In this document: positions 38,314 through 46,754 of the stretch, piece after piece | Layout of the letters: each line of letters begins with the position of its first letter | Numbering within the stretch: position 1 is the first letter of the stretch | Origin: CBFDBF01 sp050291465 | GTDB lineage: Bacteria; Pseudomonadota; Gammaproteobacteria; Chromatiales; Chromatiaceae | Length of the DNA: 64,000 nucleotides | Assembly: GCA_050291465.1 (NCBI GenBank) | Contig: JBNKJV010000013.1 | Location: 1 to 64,000 of the forward strand | Direction: 5' to 3' | The notes under the pieces: generated by a model | The model's database searches: none | Seen by the model: the letters and a program-made list of their open reading frames with translations, nothing else | What the model was told of the DNA's origin: nothing | Made by a program: the position numbers and the translations under genes

Positions 38314-39733
38314 GGTCCCTTTGATCATGACGGCGGTGATCCTGATCACCGTCAGCGTGGTTACTTTAGCCCTTACTTGGCGTGCGTATGAGGACCTTCG
38401 GCGGGATGTATTTCACAATGCCGTAGAGATTGGCAGCGTTTTATCCAATAGTTTGCCCAACACCATGTTGCACGACGATCTTTGGAGTGCCTATCGTCTG
38501 GTGCAGGCGGCGGAGGGATGGGGTGATAAAGCGTCGTCACGATTATTGGCTGTGGTCGATAGGGATGGACAGATCTATGTCTCCAATAAACCGAAAGAGC
38601 TGCCGGTGACGACGCCACTTCGGAGTCATGGCGCGGAGCTTGCCCGGGTCGAGGCCGAGGTGTTGCGTCTGACCGGAAATCTGAACCCGCGTCCTTATGA
38701 GTATCCGGGAGATCAGCGGCTATATGTCATTCTGCCGATGTTAAGCGATGGGGTGGCGATCGGTACCCTGATCGTGGGCTATGACCGGTCTCTGTTTTTG
38801 CCCCGATTTAACGCTATCGTCAAACGCGTAATCTATTCCGCGCTCGCTGTGACGGCCCTGCTGTTGCCCCTCGGCTGGTATTTTGGCAGTCGTATGGTGA
38901 CCCCCTTGGGACAATTGGCCAATTGTATGGGAAAGGTGGGAAGGCTCGAACCGGGGCAGATTCACTGTACCTTGCGTCAGGGAAATGATGAGATCGGCAG
39001 ATTAGGCGTCAGTTTCCAGAAAATGTTGGGCGAGCTGGTGGAGAAGGAGCAGATGGAGAAGAAGATGCTGGCTTCGGAACGCCTGGCAGCGGTCGGGCGG
39101 TTGGCGGCCGGTGTGGCTCACGAGATCAATAATCCACTCGGGGGGATGCTGAACGCACTCAACACCTTCAGGCGCTACAGCGATACCGACGATCTGGGCC
39201 GGGAGACTCTGGCATTGTTGGAACGCGGCTTGCACCAGATTCGTGAAACGGTCGCTGCGCTTCTGGTTGAGGCCAGTCCGAAGAGCCATCAGCTGACAGC
39301 CAATGATATTGATGATGTAAGAACACTTCTGTTGTCCGATATCAATCGTAAGCAGATCAGGCTGGATTGGAGAAACGAGATTGATAATCCCGTCCCCCTG
39401 CCGTCCACCCCGATTCGGCAGATCCTGATTAATCTGTCATTTAATGCCGTGCAGGCAACGGAGGAACAGGGGGTGATCGAGTGCCGGGTCGGCGCAGATA
39501 ATGATACATTTTCGATGATTGTGCGGAACGAAGGAGCTGAAATACCAAAGGAACAGCTAAGCCGCTTATTCGAGCCGTTTACCGAAAATGCCGTTGGAAA
39601 CGGTCTGGGACTTTGGGTAACCTATCAACTGATTCAGCAACTGAAGGGTCGTATCGAGGTCCAACATGACAAGGGCAGGACGACTTTTACCGTAGATCTG
39701 CCGATTGCTGGAAACGAGGAGAAAATCGAATGA
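38282..39733 (+). CDS. Membrane sensor histidine kinase
   Basis: 483 residues from GTG 38282, chosen for the GGAGG 5-10 bases upstream; longer frames extend into the previous gene. N-terminal helix (VPLIMTAVILITVSVVTLALTW), a periplasmic domain (about residues 40-185), a second helix (ALAVTALLLPLGWYFG), HAMP (TPLGQLANCMGKVG), the phosphoacceptor H-box VAHEINNPLGGM and ATPase N and G boxes (NLSFNAVQATE, GNGLGLWVTY). Family HPK4-like, as usual for partners of NtrC-type regulators. Presumably sensed signal comes through the adjacent binding protein. Coupled by ATGA-type overlap to the response regulator. Confidence 0.93.
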   Translation: MKLGDISYRVKVPLIMTAVILITVSVVTLALTWRAYEDLRRDVFHNAVEIGSVLSNSLPNTMLHDDLWSAYRLVQAAEGWGDKASSRLLAVVDRDGQIYVSNKPKELPVTTPLRSHGAELARVEAEVLRLTGNLNPRPYEYPGDQRLYVILPMLSDGVAIGTLIVGYDRSLFLPRFNAIVKRVIYSALAVTALLLPLGWYFGSRMVTPLGQLANCMGKVGRLEPGQIHCTLRQGNDEIGRLGVSFQKMLGELVEKEQMEKKMLASERLAAVGRLAAGVAHEINNPLGGMLNALNTFRRYSDTDDLGRETLALLERGLHQIRETVAALLVEASPKSHQLTANDIDDVRTLLLSDINRKQIRLDWRNEIDNPVPLPSTPIRQILINLSFNAVQATEEQGVIECRVGADNDTFSMIVRNEGAEIPKEQLSRLFEPFTENAVGNGLGLWVTYQLIQQLKGRIEVQHDKGRTTFTVDLPIAGNEEKIE

Positions 39734-41049
39734 TACAAGGTCTTTGTCTGGTCGAGGACGACGATATCATGCGGGCCTCACTCTGCCAACGGTTCAAACT
39801 TGAGCATATTCCCTGCGACTGTTTTAACAACGGGACGGAAGCGCTTTCTTCTCTGACTTCACGCTCCTATGCCGCTCTGATTTCCGATATTCGTCTTCCG
39901 GATCTGGATGGCGAGGTGTTGTATGGCGAACTTCTGCAAAGCGGACAATCACCTCCACCCACCGTGTTTATTACAGGTTATGGCACGGTGGATCAGGCGG
40001 TACGCCTGCTTAAGCTCGGTGCGAATGATTACATTACAAAGCCGTTTGATATCGATGAGTTATTGGCCAAGTTGCGGCAGCTTGCTCCTTTGTTATTTGG
40101 AGAGTTGGAGGATGTCGGGGACGACTTGGGAGTTTCACCGCAGATGCGCAAAGTGGGGGCCATGCTTAACCGCTTTGCGGATCATAAGGTCGATGTATTA
40201 ATCACGGGGGAGACGGGTGTAGGAAAGGAGTATGCTGCGCGCTACCTGGCGTCGTGCATTGACGAAGGCGGGCAGAAACCATTCATCGCCCTGAACTGTG
40301 CGGCCTTACCGGAGGACCTGCTGGAGGCGGAGTTGTTTGGTCACGAAAAGGGGGCCTTCACAGGGGCCACCCGCATGCGCCGAGGGGTGTTCGAGCAGGC
40401 GCACGGCGGCATCCTCTTTCTTGATGAGGTTGGTGAGACCTCGCCGAGAATGCAGGCCAAGCTGCTGCGTACGATCCAGGAACGCGTGGTACAACGCGTC
40501 GGTAGTGAAGAGAATATTCCGGTAGATGTGCGTCTTATATATGCGACCAATCGTGATCTGAAAGAGATGGTCTCGCAAGGGAGCTTTCGCGAGGATCTCT
40601 ACTTTCGAATCAATGTGGCCCATGTCCATATCCCCCCCTTACGGGAACGTAAGGAGGATGTCGGATGGCTGGCCCGTAAACTCGTGGAGCAATTCGCTCG
40701 TACGCAAGGGAAGAGACGATTACTGCTGCCCGTTACCGAGCGTTATCTGGAGCAGCAGCATTGGACCGGCAACCTGCGCGAGTTGGCGAATTCCGTCGAA
40801 CGTGCATGTATTCTGGCGCCTCAAGAGATATTGGGTCCGGGGGATTTCGCCGGAGGCGAAGAGGGCGATACCGATGCCGGGGAACGCCTGCAGCTCAAAG
40901 ATGCGATGGAGCGTTATGAAAAAAGTCTGTTGTATGAGGCTCTGGAGCTGCATCAATGGCGAGTTGTGGAAACGGCGCAAAGCTTGGGGATAAGTCGAAA
41001 GAGTTTGTGGGAGAAGATGCGGCGTCACAAAATAGAATCACCTCAATAA
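39730..41049 (+). CDS. NtrC-family sigma54-dependent response regulator
   Basis: 439 residues. N-terminal receiver domain with phosphoacceptor Asp in AALISDIRLPDLDGEVL (about residue 54) and Lys in YITKPFD. AAA+ domain: Walker A GETGVGKEYA, the sigma54-contacting loop EKGAFTGATRMRRG (GAFTGA intact), Walker B ILFLDEVGE, and RFEDLYFRINV-type sensor sequence (FREDLYFRINV). A Fis-type HTH at the C-terminus (VVETAQSLGISRKSLWEKMRRHKI) binds enhancer DNA. The intact GAFTGA means it can activate sigma54 promoters; the palindromes and -24/-12 elements of this window are the obvious targets. Last gene of the long rightward block. Confidence 0.97.
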   Translation: MIQGLCLVEDDDIMRASLCQRFKLEHIPCDCFNNGTEALSSLTSRSYAALISDIRLPDLDGEVLYGELLQSGQSPPPTVFITGYGTVDQAVRLLKLGANDYITKPFDIDELLAKLRQLAPLLFGELEDVGDDLGVSPQMRKVGAMLNRFADHKVDVLITGETGVGKEYAARYLASCIDEGGQKPFIALNCAALPEDLLEAELFGHEKGAFTGATRMRRGVFEQAHGGILFLDEVGETSPRMQAKLLRTIQERVVQRVGSEENIPVDVRLIYATNRDLKEMVSQGSFREDLYFRINVAHVHIPPLRERKEDVGWLARKLVEQFARTQGKRRLLLPVTERYLEQQHWTGNLRELANSVERACILAPQEILGPGDFAGGEEGDTDAGERLQLKDAMERYEKSLLYEALELHQWRVVETAQSLGISRKSLWEKMRRHKIESPQ

Positions 41050-41278
41050 GAACAAGTGCCATATTAGAGCACTGAATATTTCCGGCCAAGCCGGGACAAA
41101 AATTGAGCCTGCCTTTGTTTCTTTAACTATAAAGAACCACTTTTTTTATGTGCGATGGGTCACAAATATTGGATGTCCCTGCATCATTACTTTGGCGCAG
41201 AGTATAGAAATATACCTAACCACATATTCAGGCCGTTCCAATCATTAGAAAGGTTCCAAAACGCGGGGGGCAAGTCGT

Positions 41279-41566
41279 ATGGATTACGAAGGATCTCAGC
41301 ATGGCGGTGGAGTCCTCGCGGCCATAAAGAACGCAATAAAAGAATATGAGGGGATGCAGGATTTTCTTACAAGAATGCGTGCTCTTGGGTTCGAACTTGT
41401 TTCCAACGATATAACCGGCGCCACGTTGTCTGGGCCTGAAGGGAACATAATGTTTGCGGTACTGCCGTTCTTTGACCCCGATAGAATCTTCACCTTGGTC
41501 GTGCAGTTGGGTGATGACGACCCGCAGACGCTCGTATCCGAAGGGGGGGTTGTAGTGACTGATTGA
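41279..41566 (+). CDS. Small hypothetical protein
   Basis: 95 residues with a GGGGGGC ribosome site about 8 bases before ATG 41279. Sequence is alpha/beta in look: a helix (AAIKNAIKEYEGMQDFLTRMRALG), then beta strands (GATLSGPEGNIMFAVLPFF). No signal peptide, no cysteines and no recognised family. It stands alone after a 230-base gap in which no gene or clear promoter is visible. Codon use appears ordinary for this chromosome, so I accept it, but only with moderate confidence. Confidence 0.5.
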   Translation: MDYEGSQHGGGVLAAIKNAIKEYEGMQDFLTRMRALGFELVSNDITGATLSGPEGNIMFAVLPFFDPDRIFTLVVQLGDDDPQTLVSEGGVVVTD

Positions 41567-41704
41567 ATCCGGGGCGCGGTATATTTCCGGGGTGCAACAC
41601 TCCCGGCCAGGCACCTCTCCCATAACCGGCATTTGTGATAAGTGTGCTTGGACCTGGCAGTCAGAGAAAATAACCAATAAGAAATGGAATAGGAGGATGT
41701 CCCA

Positions 41705-42304
41705 ATGAGTCTATTCGTTGATTTCTGCGAAATGGAAGGCCTCGCGAAGCTGTTCGATTCGAGTGGCGACGATTTTGATCCCAAGAAGCATGAGCAGGTG
41801 CTGAGAATGCTGGTCGGTGCGCAATGGGTGGAAGAAGACGGTGCATCCACGAATCTTGCAAAAGCAAGGATATCCCTCCTTGAAAGTGTAGGGATAGGTA
41901 GAGTGGGACGTTCTTATGTGGTTCTGAAGTCGGTCGGTTGTATCGGTTTTATTATGGAAAACGCGTGGACCAATACGGTCTTTCAGACCGACCGATTTTT
42001 ATTCCGGCCCCTGGAGAAGAATGTTCTGGATAATCTTTTCGGGGCGGCTGTTGCAAAAGGCCTGATGTCGGAGTCCGAGGTTGCGTTGATCATCGAAAAG
42101 TTCTTCAGACAGGGAATAATGGATCCGGATGAGTATTTTTGTAACGAGATGGAATCTGATGAATATGAGCTTCTGAAACGAAGAATATGCGACAAAGTCG
42201 AAGGAACCAACACCGCTGATCAATACCTCGACGATCAGCGAAAGAAACGGATGCAACAGATTTACATGGATGCGTATGCCAAAAGCAAAAAGGACTGGTT
42301 CTAA
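41705..42304 (+). CDS. Hypothetical cytosolic protein
   Basis: 199 residues, start ATG 41705 preceded by AGGAGG at good spacing. Mixed helical sequence with acidic patches and a basic C-terminus (DQRKKRMQQIYMDAYAKSKKDWF). No transmembrane segment, signal, or recognised motif. It follows the small hypothetical protein by 139 bases; the intervening bases hold a GC-rich inverted sequence (CTCCCGGCCAGG...) but no clear terminator. Could be a conserved but unnamed family; function unknown. Confidence 0.65.
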   Translation: MSLFVDFCEMEGLAKLFDSSGDDFDPKKHEQVLRMLVGAQWVEEDGASTNLAKARISLLESVGIGRVGRSYVVLKSVGCIGFIMENAWTNTVFQTDRFLFRPLEKNVLDNLFGAAVAKGLMSESEVALIIEKFFRQGIMDPDEYFCNEMESDEYELLKRRICDKVEGTNTADQYLDDQRKKRMQQIYMDAYAKSKKDWF

Positions 42305-42516
42305 CTTAGGTGTTATTATTTGGAGAGATAGGGCATCATGTCTTCATTAAAGATATGAACGTGCCTTTCCCGCAGAGCGGTTAGTGGCATCGAAGTATTA
42401 TTTGTGTCAAAAGCCGGCAACTTTAATACGCACAAACGCTTAATTTCCGGGTTTCGTCCAGGATTTCGGTATCATGACGTCCAGAATGGGGTTGTGTCGG
42501 TTGAAGGTTTTCAATA

Positions 42517-43233
42517 ATGGCAAAACAGGATGAAATAGACTATCTCAAGAATCTCGGCTCGGAGGGAAAAATACACGCGTATAACAAACCCTTTTCCGAT
42601 GAAAATTGCGGTCTGTACCTGACCGATATGGGGACGATCATGTCGCTCATGCCTCAACCGCCGGCGAAGGTGCTTGATCTCGGGGCCGGTACAGGTTGGA
42701 CCAGCCTGTTTTTTGCGCAACGTGGTTACGACGTTGTTGGTCAGGACATTGCTCCCGATATGATTGAACTGGCTAATAAGAAAAAGGAAGAAGGCCGGCT
42801 TGATAATCTGAGCTTTGTGGTCAGTGATTACGAGGAATTGGATTTTCGCGACGAGTTCGACGTTGCGGTCTTTTATGATGCGCTTCACCACTGTATTGAC
42901 GAACGACAGGCAATTAAGTCGGCATATGAAGCATTAAAGCCGAACGGAATACTGATCACTGTTGAGCCCGGTTCAGGGCACGCGGACTCAGAGCCGACGA
43001 GAGAGGCGGTTAGAAAATTCGGCGTAACGGAAAAAGATATGCCTCCCCGATTAGTCATATCTCTCGGGAGGGAAATAGGGTTCAGGAGGTGGCGACTTTT
43101 TCAGAGGTATTCCGATCCGGTTATGTTGAGTCCGGCGAATCTGAGTTACGTCCTGTCGCTTATGATTTCACTAAAAAACTACTTTATCGGCAGGCATATG
43201 CGGCGAAACCACATCGTTGTCCTGACAAAATAA
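42517..43233 (+). CDS. Class I SAM-dependent methyltransferase
   Basis: 238 residues. SAM-binding motif I VLDLGAGTGWTSLFFAQRG (residues about 52-70), motif II VVGQDIAPDMIELA, and motif IV region FDVAVFYDALHHCID. The C-terminal part (FGVTEKDMPPRLVISLGREIGF) is variable, as usual for substrate domains. It lies alone between the hypothetical genes and the convergent ABC-exporter pair; the last gene product sequence ends 24 bases before the leftward gene's end. Substrate (small molecule, lipid or glycan) cannot be told. Confidence 0.88.
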   Translation: MAKQDEIDYLKNLGSEGKIHAYNKPFSDENCGLYLTDMGTIMSLMPQPPAKVLDLGAGTGWTSLFFAQRGYDVVGQDIAPDMIELANKKKEEGRLDNLSFVVSDYEELDFRDEFDVAVFYDALHHCIDERQAIKSAYEALKPNGILITVEPGSGHADSEPTREAVRKFGVTEKDMPPRLVISLGREIGFRRWRLFQRYSDPVMLSPANLSYVLSLMISLKNYFIGRHMRRNHIVVLTK

Positions 43234-43256
43234 ACTTAAGTGACGAAGTCGCGTTT

Positions 43257-43712
43257 TCAGATTTTTGTAAACAACCGTCTCCACCAACGCCTGCGGCTGG
43301 CGGTGGGAGCATAAGTGGCCGAGAGATCACAGGGCGGTATTTTGCTCAATACCCAGCCGGGGGGAGGGGGATTGTTGCTGAAGCCGCAGACCACACCGAG
43401 ATTGTTGGGATCGTAGATCTTGATGAAGGAAGGTCGGCTCAGGTCGTCCGCGTAAACGATACCGCAGTAGTCCTCTTTGTGTTCTTCTCTCAGCAAGGTG
43501 TCTATTTCTTCTATGAAGCGGAGCAGTTGGTCGCGGTCGGCGCAGGTTGTCGGGGGTTCTTCACCCCAAGCGTAGATATACCAGTCATCGTCGGCCTGTT
43601 CCCGCAGCCTCTCCCAGAGGGCGTCCAGGTGGTGCCAGCGCAGGGCTGAGGTGAAGCTGCCGCGGAAGGCTTGATAATAGGCTTCCTGTCTTGGGTCGGG
43701 CTGTTTTTGCAT
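43257..43712 (-). CDS. Conserved hypothetical protein
   Basis: 151 residues. The sequence has a charged helical front (QEAYYQAFRGSFTSALRWHHLDALWERLREQADDDWYIYAWGE) then a beta-rich part with several tryptophans and a proline turn PPPPGW. It ends with the basic SRRRWWRRLFTKI. No known catalytic motif is visible. Located 51 bases downstream of the ABC exporter on the same strand, so possibly co-transcribed. I recall similar proteins as conserved hypotheticals in gammaproteobacteria but cannot name a family. Confidence 0.65.
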   Translation of the reverse strand: MQKQPDPRQEAYYQAFRGSFTSALRWHHLDALWERLREQADDDWYIYAWGEEPPTTCADRDQLLRFIEEIDTLLREEHKEDYCGIVYADDLSRPSFIKIYDPNNLGVVCGFSNNPPPPGWVLSKIPPCDLSATYAPTASRRRWWRRLFTKI

Positions 43713-43763
43713 CAGGTTTCCGTAACTTGTTGTGATTTCCCCGTAAGTGAGGGGAGGGAATTG

Positions 43764-45602
43764 TTAGTGATGCGGCTCCTGCTTCCCGTAAAGACTGGCG
43801 TAGAGTCCCCGGTTTTTCAGCAGCTCCTCGTGGTTCCCCTCTTCGACGATACGGCCGTCCTCAAATACCAGCGCACGGTCGGCCTGCTTAACGGCGCTCA
43901 GGCGGTGGGCGATGATGATGGTGGTGCGGCCGCTGAGAAACGCCTGCAACGCCGTATGCAGTCTGCCCTCGGTTGCCGTGTCCAGGGCGGAGGTGGCCTC
44001 GTCGAGGATCACCACTTTGGGTTCGGTGAGCACCATGCGCGCCACCGCAAGCCGCTGCCGCTGGCCGCCGGAGAGACGGATGCCGTAGCGGCCGATGAGG
44101 GTATCCAGCCCGTCATCCATTTCGCGCACCACATCATCAAGTTGAGCGATCCCCAGGGCCTGCCACAGTTCGGCGTCGCTTTTTTCCAGCCCGAGGGTGA
44201 GGTTCATGCGTACGGTGTCGTTGAACAGGGCGGGGTGCTGCAGCACCGTCGCCACGTTATCCCGCACCGTATCCATGCCGATCTCGGACACCGGAACGCC
44301 GTCGAAACAGACGCTCCCGGATTCCGGGGTATAGAGGCCCAGGATCACCTGGACCAGGGTGGTTTTGCCGCCCCCGCTGGCGCCCACCAGGGCCACCTTT
44401 TCCCCTTTCCGTATGTTCAGGGATATGTCGTTGAGGACCAGGGGACCGTCCCCATAGCGGAAGCAGAGGTGCTGCAGCTGGATGGAGGTGGTGGTCTCGC
44501 CCTGGAACGGATTGTTCCGGTGCGGATAGCTCGGTTCCAGGTCGATACCGATCAATTCGTTAATCCGGTCCAGGGCCGCACGGGCGCCGTTATAGGCGTA
44601 CTGTATGGCCAGCACTTCCTGCACCGGATTCATCATGAACCAGAGGTAGGAGAAGACCGCCAGCATCTCGCCGATGGTCAGATCGGAATAGAGCACCATC
44701 AGCATGCTGACGGCGCGGAAGATGTCGAAGCCGAAAAGAAAGATGGTGAATGAGAGGCGTTGTGCCGCGTCACTCTTCCAGGCGAAGGCGGTTGAGTGAC
44801 GGCGGATGTTTCCCGCCTTGTCGATTATGCGGGCGATGTAGTGCCGTTCCCGATTGTTGGCGCGGATCTGCTGAATGGCGTCCAGGGTCTCCGACAACGC
44901 CTCCTGGAACAGCTGGTAGGCGCTGTTCTCACGCTTCTTCAGGGTCTTTACCTTGCGCCCGAAGAGGGTGGTGACATAGATGACCACGGGATTGAGAAAC
45001 AGGATGAACAGGGCCAGTTGCCAGTTCATCCAGAGCAGTACCATGGCGGTACCGGTGATACTGAGGACCGCCACCAGGAACTTACTGGTGGCTACGCCGA
45101 CAAAGTTATCAACGGCGTCGATGTCGGTGACCAGATGGGAGGCGACGGTGCCGCTGCCGAGGGTTTCGTACTCCGCCATGGAGACTCGTTCCAGCCGCTG
45201 CAGCAGGGCGCGGCGGATACGGAAGGTGACGTCCTTGGAGATGGCGGTGAACTGCCGGGTCTGCCAGACGCCGAGGGTCAGGGTCAGGAGACGCAGAAAC
45301 AGAGTGAGGACAAGCACGGCGAGGATATACAGCACGGGTCCGTGCCATTGCTCCGGAAACAGAGAGTTGATAACGGCCACCGCGCGTCCCGGTTGGTTCA
45401 GCAGCACCTCGTCCACCAGCAGGGGAATCAGCAGGGGCACCGGTACACTCACCACCGCACCGAGTATGGCAATGAGATTTGCTACCCATAACTCCCGCCG
45501 GTGCTGGAGTATCATCTGCATCAACTCGCGCCAGCTGTACCGGGTGGACCGAATGGTTTCGGCGGGAACGGAGGGCGGTGCGGTCAGGGTTGTGGAAGTC
45601 AA
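43764..45602 (-). CDS. ABC exporter with fused membrane and ATPase domains (MsbA/HlyB-like)
   Basis: 612 residues. Six-helix membrane domain (about 25-320) followed by a nucleotide-binding domain: Walker A GASGGGKTTLVQ, signature LSGGQRQRLAVAR, Walker B VVILDEATSALD and the switch histidine in IIIAHRLSAV. A homodimer of this half-transporter would export lipids, peptides or drugs. The N-terminal 25 residues (LTAPPSVPAETIRSTRYSW) are soluble and there is no C39 peptidase domain. Transcribed leftward with the small hypothetical gene downstream. Substrate unknown. Confidence 0.93.
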   Translation of the reverse strand: MTSTTLTAPPSVPAETIRSTRYSWRELMQMILQHRRELWVANLIAILGAVVSVPVPLLIPLLVDEVLLNQPGRAVAVINSLFPEQWHGPVLYILAVLVLTLFLRLLTLTLGVWQTRQFTAISKDVTFRIRRALLQRLERVSMAEYETLGSGTVASHLVTDIDAVDNFVGVATSKFLVAVLSITGTAMVLLWMNWQLALFILFLNPVVIYVTTLFGRKVKTLKKRENSAYQLFQEALSETLDAIQQIRANNRERHYIARIIDKAGNIRRHSTAFAWKSDAAQRLSFTIFLFGFDIFRAVSMLMVLYSDLTIGEMLAVFSYLWFMMNPVQEVLAIQYAYNGARAALDRINELIGIDLEPSYPHRNNPFQGETTTSIQLQHLCFRYGDGPLVLNDISLNIRKGEKVALVGASGGGKTTLVQVILGLYTPESGSVCFDGVPVSEIGMDTVRDNVATVLQHPALFNDTVRMNLTLGLEKSDAELWQALGIAQLDDVVREMDDGLDTLIGRYGIRLSGGQRQRLAVARMVLTEPKVVILDEATSALDTATEGRLHTALQAFLSGRTTIIIAHRLSAVKQADRALVFEDGRIVEEGNHEELLKNRGLYASLYGKQEPHH

Positions 45603-45811
45603 TTCGAATCCGGATGCAGGGTTAAGGGATATTCATCGGTCAGGCCGCGGAAGGAGATCCGCAACGATCGGCATTATTCCATATTTTTACGCTGCCTGTG
45701 GTACCTCGTCGGGGACACCTACCTTGCCCTTTGCAGGGTTGATGTGTCATTCGGCTGCGGTTCTCGGGTATGATTTTGTTGTGATATTCGCGGTGAGGAT
45801 AGCGACGCGGG

Positions 45812-46663
45812 ATGAAATCAAAGAGATATCTGCTGTTTTTATTGTCGGTTGTCTGGTTTGTGCTCGGGATTACACCGGTCATGGCTGAAATAAGCCTCGA
45901 CGGTCCACAGGTCCAGGGTGGGCTGCTGCGCGGAAAGGCGCAGCCGGGTACCCGGATCGAAAAGGACGGTACCCCGGTGCGGGTGTCGGAAAGCGGGGTC
46001 TTCCTGCTGGGATTTGGTCGTGACCATCCCGCGGAGAGCAGGCTCAAGATCATTTCACCCGACGGAAAAGAACGGACGCGGGTGCTGAAGATCGCGCCAC
46101 GGGAGTATGACATCCAGCGTATCGACGGGTTGCCGCCGCAGAAGGTTGCGCCCAGTGAAGAGGATCTGAGGCGTATTCGCAAGGAGTCCGCCCTGATCGC
46201 CCGGGCGCGCAAGCTGGACGATGAACGGACCGACTTTCTCAGCGGCTGGATCTGGCCGGTGGAGGGGAGGATTTCCGGAGTGTACGGCAGTCAGCGCATC
46301 CTCAACGGCGAACCCCGCCGGCCCCATTTCGGCGTGGATATCGCCGCTGTCGAAGGTACGCCGGTGAAGGCGCCGGCCGACGGGGTGGTGACCCTGGTTC
46401 ATCCCGATATGTTTTTTTCCGGCGGCACCTTGATAGTGGATCATGGATACCGGCTTTCCTCCTCCTTTCTGCACCTGAACAGGATACTGGTAAAAGAGGG
46501 GGACAGGGTACGCCGGGGCGATATCATCGCCGAGGTGGGTGCCACCGGGAGGGTCACCGGAGCCCACCTGGATTGGCGCATTAACTGGGCCAAGGAACGG
46601 GTGGATCCGCAGCTGCTGGTGCCGCCGATGCCGGAGCCGGTGGTGGAAATATCTACGAATTAG
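45812..46663 (+). CDS. Exported M23-family peptidase (LytM domain)
   Basis: 283 residues. Signal peptide (RYLLFLLSVVWFVLGITPVMA), an N-terminal beta domain, then the LytM/M23 domain (about 155-275) with the first zinc motif HFGVDIAA (H and D) and later FLHLNRIL. The usual second motif HxH is HLD here (GAHLDWRIN), a variant known in a subgroup of proteobacterial M23 proteins. Probably cleaves peptidoglycan cross-links or activates amidases. Single gene between the ABC exporter and a TolC-family gene, with a promoter-like sequence starting at its stop. Confidence 0.9.
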   Translation: MKSKRYLLFLLSVVWFVLGITPVMAEISLDGPQVQGGLLRGKAQPGTRIEKDGTPVRVSESGVFLLGFGRDHPAESRLKIISPDGKERTRVLKIAPREYDIQRIDGLPPQKVAPSEEDLRRIRKESALIARARKLDDERTDFLSGWIWPVEGRISGVYGSQRILNGEPRRPHFGVDIAAVEGTPVKAPADGVVTLVHPDMFFSGGTLIVDHGYRLSSSFLHLNRILVKEGDRVRRGDIIAEVGATGRVTGAHLDWRINWAKERVDPQLLVPPMPEPVVEISTN

Positions 46664-46690
46664 TTGAAAAAAGTCTTCTAAACGTATATT
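46664..46690 (+). promoter_or_regulatory. Candidate promoter of the tolC-like gene
   Basis: TTGAAA at 46664-46669, 15-base spacer, TATATT at 46685-46690. Located 65 bases before the start codon; spacing is short, so strength is uncertain. Confidence 0.35.
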
Positions 46691-46754
46691 AATCCTAAAA
46701 ATTTTGTCCAACTACAGGTATACTATGCCTATTTAGGTGACCAGGATCAGGTTG

